From positions 124,001 through 188,000 of the forward strand of contig NZ_UFUW01000001.1 of the NCBI RefSeq assembly GCF_900460955.1: DNA of 64,000 bases. Reading direction: 5' to 3'. The notes beneath the pieces were generated by a model. It did not search any database. It was not told where the DNA came from and saw only the letters and a list, made by a program, of their open reading frames with translations. The first letter of the stretch is position 1. The number at the start of each line of letters is the position of its first letter. The translations under genes were made by a program, and so were the position numbers. This DNA is from Cardiobacterium valvarum. Lineage in GTDB: Bacteria; Pseudomonadota; Gammaproteobacteria; Cardiobacteriales; Cardiobacteriaceae. Below are positions 60,449-64,000 of this stretch, in pieces.

Positions 60449-60664
60449 ATGAGAAAAGAAGGTGAAAACCTGTTCAAATGGTTGTGGCGCAAATACACCG
60501 AGTTCTGCGACGAAGCGGGCTTGTCCCAGCCCGGCGCATGTCGGCGTTGTGTGCCACTGGTGAAGGAAGATCCTCCGCTGCAATGGCCGGACGGGTTGCA
60601 AAAGCACAATGACGAGACGGCGCGTCATGCCGCCGCGAATCAGCAGGATTCGTGCGAGTTGTAG
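60449..60664 (+). CDS. Small cysteine-containing protein upstream of cstA
   Basis: 71-aa polar protein with GAGG upstream and its own -10. It contains LFKWLWRKYTEFCDEAGLSQ and then GACRRCVPLVKEDPP, with a CxxC pair, and a final CEL. This recalls short gammaproteobacterial proteins with a GACRxCVP motif (perhaps DUF5363), but I am not sure. It differs from YbdD, the usual small partner of CstA, which is normally downstream. It lies 39 bp before cstA. Function unknown. Confidence 0.65.
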   Translation: MRKEGENLFKWLWRKYTEFCDEAGLSQPGACRRCVPLVKEDPPLQWPDGLQKHNDETARHAAANQQDSCEL

Positions 60665-60703
60665 GCGCAGTGTCATTTTTTTGTCTTTTAGTCAGGAGTC
60701 TTT

Positions 60704-62287
60704 ATGGTTCTTTTCTTTTTCTGCGTAGCCCTGCTGGTGGCGGGTTACTTCATCTATGGCACGCTGATGGAGAAAATCTTCGTCATCAAGCCGCAACGAC
60801 AAACACCCGCCTACGCTATGGGCGACGGCGTGGACTATGTGCCAATGTCGCGCCTGAAAGTGTGGTTGATCCAGGTGCTCAATATCGCCGGCACCGGGCC
60901 GATTTTTGGGCCCATTCTCGGCGCGCTCTATGGCCCGGTCGCCATGCTGTGGATCGTTGTCGGCTGCGTCTTTGCCGGCGCCGTGCATGATTATTTCTGC
61001 GGCATAATCTCCATCCGTAACGGCGGCGCCTCCATCCCGACCATGGCCGGACGTTATATCGGCGCGCCGATGAAGCACATTATCAACTTTATCGCCCTTA
61101 TCCTGCTGGTGCTGGTCGGTGTCGTTTTCGTCACCAGTCCCGCTGGTCTCCTCACCAGCCTCACCGAACAGGTACTGGGACGCAGTGGTGAGGCGGTGAT
61201 GAAAGGCAATCCGCTGCACGACAATCTGGCGCTGACTTGGGTTTGCATCATTTTTGTGTACTACATCATCGCAACCCTGCTGCCCATTGATAAAATCATC
61301 GGCCGCATTTATCCGCTCTTTGGCGCGCTGCTGATGTTCATGACCGCTGGTATGCTCTTCGGCCTGCTCTTTGAGGGCATCCCGCTCTTCCAGACGGTTG
61401 GCCTGCAAAACGGCGTTTCCCTCAGCGATTTATTCACCAACTTCCAGCCGAAAGGTGGCAATGTGCTGCCCATCTGGCCGCTCATCTTCGTCACCATCAC
61501 CTGCGGTGCAATTTCCGGCTTCCACGCCACGCAAACGCCGATGATGGCACGCTGTACGGAAAATGAACGCGAAGCCCGCTTCATTTTCTACGGCGCGATG
61601 ATCACCGAAGGCGTAATTGCGCTCATTTGGTGCATGGTCGGTATCAGCTTCTACCCCGATGTGCAGGTACTGCAAGAGACCATCAGAACCGGCACGCCGT
61701 CCAAAGTTGTCTATGATGCGGCGATGGGCATGCTTGGCACCTTCGGCGGCATCCTCGCCGTGCTCGGCGTCGTTGTACTGCCGATTACCTCCGGCGACAC
61801 TGCCTTCCGTGCTGCCCGTCTGCAAATTGCCGAATTCTTGAACAGCTACGGTCTGGACGCGGATCAGCGCAACCTGGTTAAACGCCTGATGATTACCGTG
61901 CCGCTTTTTGTGCTTGGCATCATCCTGACTAGAATCGATTTCAGCGTGCTGTGGCGTTATTTCAGCTGGGCGAACCAAACGACGGCAACTATTATGCTGT
62001 GGACGGCAGCGGCCTATCTCTACCGCCACGGCAAATTCCACTGGGTGTGTACTATCCCGGCGGTTTTCATGACGCAAATTTGCGCCTGCTACCTCTTCTT
62101 CGACCAGAAGATCGGTTTCGGCTGGATCTGGGCGAAAGTGGGTCTCGGTGAACCGGTACGCCTGTGGCAGGCAGCCATGACCAGCGGCGTAATCGTTGCA
62201 GCAGTCTTCACCGTGCTGTTCTTCATCGCCTTCAAACCGGATCATGCCAAAGCCGTTGGCGGTATGGCACCGGTACTGGATGACTGA
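60704..62287 (+). CDS. cstA: CstA-family peptide/pyruvate transporter
   Basis: Inner-membrane carbon-starvation family protein, 527 aa, about 14 helices. Family motifs are NIAGTGPIFGPILGALYGPVA, GAVHDYFCGIISIRNGGASIP and GFHATQTPMMARCTENEREAR. It is shorter than E. coli CstA (about 700 aa), resembling the compact forms of the family. CstA/BtsT proteins take up pyruvate or peptides. A terminator follows. Confidence 0.9.
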   Translation: MVLFFFCVALLVAGYFIYGTLMEKIFVIKPQRQTPAYAMGDGVDYVPMSRLKVWLIQVLNIAGTGPIFGPILGALYGPVAMLWIVVGCVFAGAVHDYFCGIISIRNGGASIPTMAGRYIGAPMKHIINFIALILLVLVGVVFVTSPAGLLTSLTEQVLGRSGEAVMKGNPLHDNLALTWVCIIFVYYIIATLLPIDKIIGRIYPLFGALLMFMTAGMLFGLLFEGIPLFQTVGLQNGVSLSDLFTNFQPKGGNVLPIWPLIFVTITCGAISGFHATQTPMMARCTENEREARFIFYGAMITEGVIALIWCMVGISFYPDVQVLQETIRTGTPSKVVYDAAMGMLGTFGGILAVLGVVVLPITSGDTAFRAARLQIAEFLNSYGLDADQRNLVKRLMITVPLFVLGIILTRIDFSVLWRYFSWANQTTATIMLWTAAAYLYRHGKFHWVCTIPAVFMTQICACYLFFDQKIGFGWIWAKVGLGEPVRLWQAAMTSGVIVAAVFTVLFFIAFKPDHAKAVGGMAPVLDD

Positions 62288-62306
62288 TCCTTGCTCCTGC
62301 AAGAGC

Positions 62307-62331
62307 AAACGGCGCTGCGGCGCCGTTTTTT
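62307..62331 (+). terminator. Rho-independent terminator after cstA
   Basis: AAACGGCGC-TGCG-GCGCCGTTTTTT, 19 bp past the cstA stop. Confidence 0.9.
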
Positions 62332-62377
62332 GTGCCCGGTGGTGGATGGATGGGCGGCAGGTATTTGACAGGGTGGT

Positions 62378-62471
62378 ACCAAGCGGCGTGAACACTGGGC
62401 CTGCCAAGCGGCGTAGTTACTGGCTTCGTCAAGCGGCGTAAATACCGGCTCCGTGTCAGACGGGATAAATG
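62378..62471. repeat. CAAGCGG-family repeat cluster
   Basis: Three full units of about 24-26 bp, CCAAGCGGCGTGAACACTGG, CCAAGCGGCGTAGTTACTGG and TCAAGCGGCGTAAATACCGG, plus a partial CAGACGGGATAAATG. They lie between the convergent cstA and DUF4198 genes, after the cstA terminator. Confidence 0.82.
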
Positions 62472-62473
62472 AA

Positions 62474-62493
62474 AGCCACCCCGAAGGGTGGCT
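62474..62493 (-). terminator. Terminator after the DUF4198 gene
   Basis: AGCCACCC-CGAA-GGGTGGCT; on the minus strand it has a TTCG loop and is followed by TTCATTTAT. Confidence 0.75.
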
Positions 62494-62515
62494 GTGGAGA
62501 CTTGTGGCGATGAGC

Positions 62516-63319
62516 TCAGAGCGGCAGGACTTCGAGGCCGGCGACGTATTCGTATGTGTGCGGCGCATCTTTGACGAGTGTGCTTGGCACTTCGTGTTCG
62601 ACGGAAATCCAGTACATGCCTGGGCCCGGCCAGTCAATATTGAGGTTGCCGTCCTTGTCGCTTTTGAGTTCGATGAAGTCGTGGGTGCGGTAGCGCAGGC
62701 CGTCTTTGGCGAGGCGGACGCGCGTGTCAGGCAGTGGTTTTCCGTCGTAGAGGACGCGGATTTTGGCTGTCTCGCCCGCGTAGAGTTCGTTCGGATGAGT
62801 GAGGTATTCGAAGTCCAGTCCTTTGGCGTCGGGTTTGACGGTGGTATCCGTCGGCTCGCCCAAGGTCGCAAAGGTTTCGATTTTCATGGTGAGCTGTTTG
62901 TATTTTTCCCGTTTTTTGTCCGCCATCGGGTTTTTTTGCTGGTATTTTTCCGGGCTGCCGCGCCAGCGTGTGTTTTCACCTTTGTCATTCGGGTAGTTGA
63001 ACTGGATGTATTCAAGGTTGTCGGTGAAGCGGTAGGTGCCTTGCTGGTTCAGCAGGGCGTCGTAGCTGGTGCGCAGTTTGCCGGCCATCAAGTTTTCTTT
63101 TTCGATTTCTTTACCGCTGGGGTCGTAGGCGTGCAGGCCGTCGGCCGGGCGGCCACGGTGGTTGACGTCGAAGGGGAAGTCGGCGCCGCCGCCGTCAATA
63201 GTGATGTAGTCTTTGTCACCGGATAGCTGGGTTGAGCTGGGGCGTATCCAGACGTTGTGGGCAAGGGCGGCTTCGGCGAGCAGCAGGGTGCAGAGGACTG
63301 CGATATGTTGGCGTTGCAT
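62516..63319 (-). CDS. DUF4198 domain-containing exported protein
   Basis: 267-aa periplasmic protein with a signal peptide (1-20, ending ALA) and His as the first mature residue (HNVWIRPSS). That arrangement is typical of DUF4198, related to NikK/CbiK-type metal-binding accessory proteins, where the N-terminal His can bind metal. Conserved blocks are YITIDGGGADFPFDVNHR, AGETAKIRVLYDGKPLPDTRV and DWPGPGMYWI. It follows the DUF2271 gene by 15 bp; the two are often found near PepSY reductases and TonB receptors, suggesting metal uptake. Confidence 0.85.
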   Translation of the reverse strand: MQRQHIAVLCTLLLAEAALAHNVWIRPSSTQLSGDKDYITIDGGGADFPFDVNHRGRPADGLHAYDPSGKEIEKENLMAGKLRTSYDALLNQQGTYRFTDNLEYIQFNYPNDKGENTRWRGSPEKYQQKNPMADKKREKYKQLTMKIETFATLGEPTDTTVKPDAKGLDFEYLTHPNELYAGETAKIRVLYDGKPLPDTRVRLAKDGLRYRTHDFIELKSDKDGNLNIDWPGPGMYWISVEHEVPSTLVKDAPHTYEYVAGLEVLPL

Positions 63320-63334
63320 GGTGTGTCCTTGTAG

Positions 63335-63853
63335 TTACGGGGTGAGGGTCAGGTGGATGTCGCCCAGTTCGCTTTTGCCGGCGGCACTGGCTTCGGTTTT
63401 GTCTTTGATGGGCAGGGTGAAAGGGATGGCGACGTTTTCAGTGCCGCCTTCTTCTCGTGTGGCCTCAACTTTCAGGGTGTAGCTGCCGTCTTTGAGTTTG
63501 GCAAGGCGCGAGTCGTCTGCCTTGATTTCAATGGTGTGTTTGCCAGGCTTGCGTGTCGCACCGGTGATGGCATCGGGCAATGGTTTCAGGCTGCGCCCGC
63601 CTTTGCGCCACCAGTTGCGCAGTTCTTTGAGGTATTTCAGGCCTTCTTGCGGGTTGTCCGCTTTGCCTTTGATGAAGTACCACAGGCTGAGGTGCTCAAC
63701 GAGTTTGCCTTCGCTGTCTTCTACCCACACGGCAACGTAGGGGCGGTGGTATTCGCTGCTTTTGATATCGGGTATGGTGATATCAAGGCTGAGGTTGAGC
63801 GCGCTGGCCGGAATGGTGAGGAGCAGGGCGGTGCTGAGGAGGTGTTTTTTCAT
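63335..63853 (-). CDS. DUF2271 domain-containing exported protein
   Basis: 172 aa from MKKHLLSTALLLTIPASALN, chosen for its signal peptide and the AGGAACC upstream; a longer frame adds 19 residues. The mature part fits DUF2271: RPYVAVWVEDSEGKLVEHLSLW, LKELRNWWRKGG, DAITGATRKPGKHTIEI, DGSYTLKVEATREEGG. These periplasmic proteins accompany flavin/iron reductase loci. Probable operon with the DUF4198 gene. A terminator on the same strand lies 110 bp upstream, so the operon starts here. Confidence 0.85.
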   Translation of the reverse strand: MKKHLLSTALLLTIPASALNLSLDITIPDIKSSEYHRPYVAVWVEDSEGKLVEHLSLWYFIKGKADNPQEGLKYLKELRNWWRKGGRSLKPLPDAITGATRKPGKHTIEIKADDSRLAKLKDGSYTLKVEATREEGGTENVAIPFTLPIKDKTEASAAGKSELGDIHLTLTP

Positions 63854-63963
63854 GAGGGTTCCTGTGTTGTTGGGGTGGGTGATAGTAGTATGGATAGTAA
63901 TTGTTCGCAATATAGATATTTTTTAGGTACGGCGTCAGGCAGGGTGATTATGGAATTTGGATG

Positions 63964-63991
63964 TTAAAAAAGCCGGTCGTGTGACCGGCTT
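63964..63991 (-). terminator. Terminator of a gene beyond the right edge
   Basis: AAGCCGGTC-GTGT-GACCGGCTT; on the minus strand it is followed by TTTTTAA, so it ends a minus-strand gene outside the window. Confidence 0.8.
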
Positions 63992-64000
63992 CGTGTGTTT

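Noticed and set aside
62242-62871. Frame over the cstA end and the CAAGCGG repeats
   Set aside because: It runs antisense to cstA and through non-coding repeats and shows no domain.
63880-63930. Possible Fur box upstream of the DUF2271 gene
   Set aside because: GATAGTAATTGTTCGCAATATAGATA only loosely resembles the Fur consensus, with too many mismatches to call.

Overview
The window is high-GC chromosomal DNA from a gammaproteobacterium. The best clue is the run yceD-rpmF-plsX-fabH-fabD-fabG-acpP-fabF-mltG-tmk-holB-pilZ, whose order is typical of Gammaproteobacteria. Type IV pilus PilZ, DcuC, FadD, osmoregulated glucan synthesis, System I cytochrome c maturation (ccm) and several families of short intergenic repeats add to the picture. 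A fastidious, capnophilic host-associated genus such as Cardiobacterium would fit, but that name is an inference from gene content, not a database match. There are no rRNA genes, CRISPR arrays, prophages or intact insertion sequences.

Layout. 0-4.4 kb: a ribose-type sugar ABC transporter (binding protein, ATPase, permease) with a PfkB sugar kinase. 4.4-5.7 kb: a periplasmic glucose-1-phosphatase-like enzyme. 5.9-15.1 kb: the large fatty-acid/phospholipid/DNA replication cluster on the minus strand, with many 4-bp start/stop overlaps. 15.1-19.7 kb: a beta-lactamase-fold serine hydrolase, then two paralogous two-TM proteins translationally coupled to fadD. 19.7-20.0 kb: a tandem repeat block. 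20-22.2 kb: speG and dcuC. 22.4-29.3 kb: a PepSY protein, opgD-opgH for periplasmic glucans, a cupin and ppiD. 29.4-33.2 kb: a divergent copper module, cueR against copZ-DUF4240-copA, with a textbook MerR-type promoter. 33.4-36.8 kb: two tRNA-Asn, alaA, two tRNA-Glu, tRNA-Ala and gltX. 36.9-39.3 kb: glnA and a secreted CBM9-like protein. 39.3-42.7 kb: a P19/FTR1 iron uptake pair, a secreted cupin and a broken cupin paralogue. 42.7-44.8 kb: rng and maf. 45.1-55.9 kb: the ccm operon. 56.2-60.3 kb: arcB-arcC-arcD-like transporter and an Lrp-type regulator. 60.4-62.3 kb: a small Cys protein and cstA. 62.5-63.9 kb: DUF4198 and DUF2271 secreted proteins.

The most unusual locus is the cytochrome c maturation operon. 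It reads ccmC-D-E-F-G-H-I on the minus strand, lacks ccmA and ccmB, and carries five exported Sel1-repeat genes (36 near-canonical 36-residue repeats in total). Two lie between ccmG and ccmH and three between ccmH and ccmI, several with 4-bp start/stop overlaps to each other and to ccmH. I know of no described role for Sel1 solenoids in System I maturation. The setting next to the TPR protein CcmI and the CcmH apocytochrome reductase suggests a periplasmic apocytochrome-handling or scaffold function (inference).

Other points of interest are a family of CAAGCGG-core intergenic repeats (one block a 35-bp tandem array), an arc operon without arcA, a DUF4240 gene inside the copper operon, a frameshifted cupin paralogue, and an FTR1 permease whose periplasmic domain shows three internal repeats.
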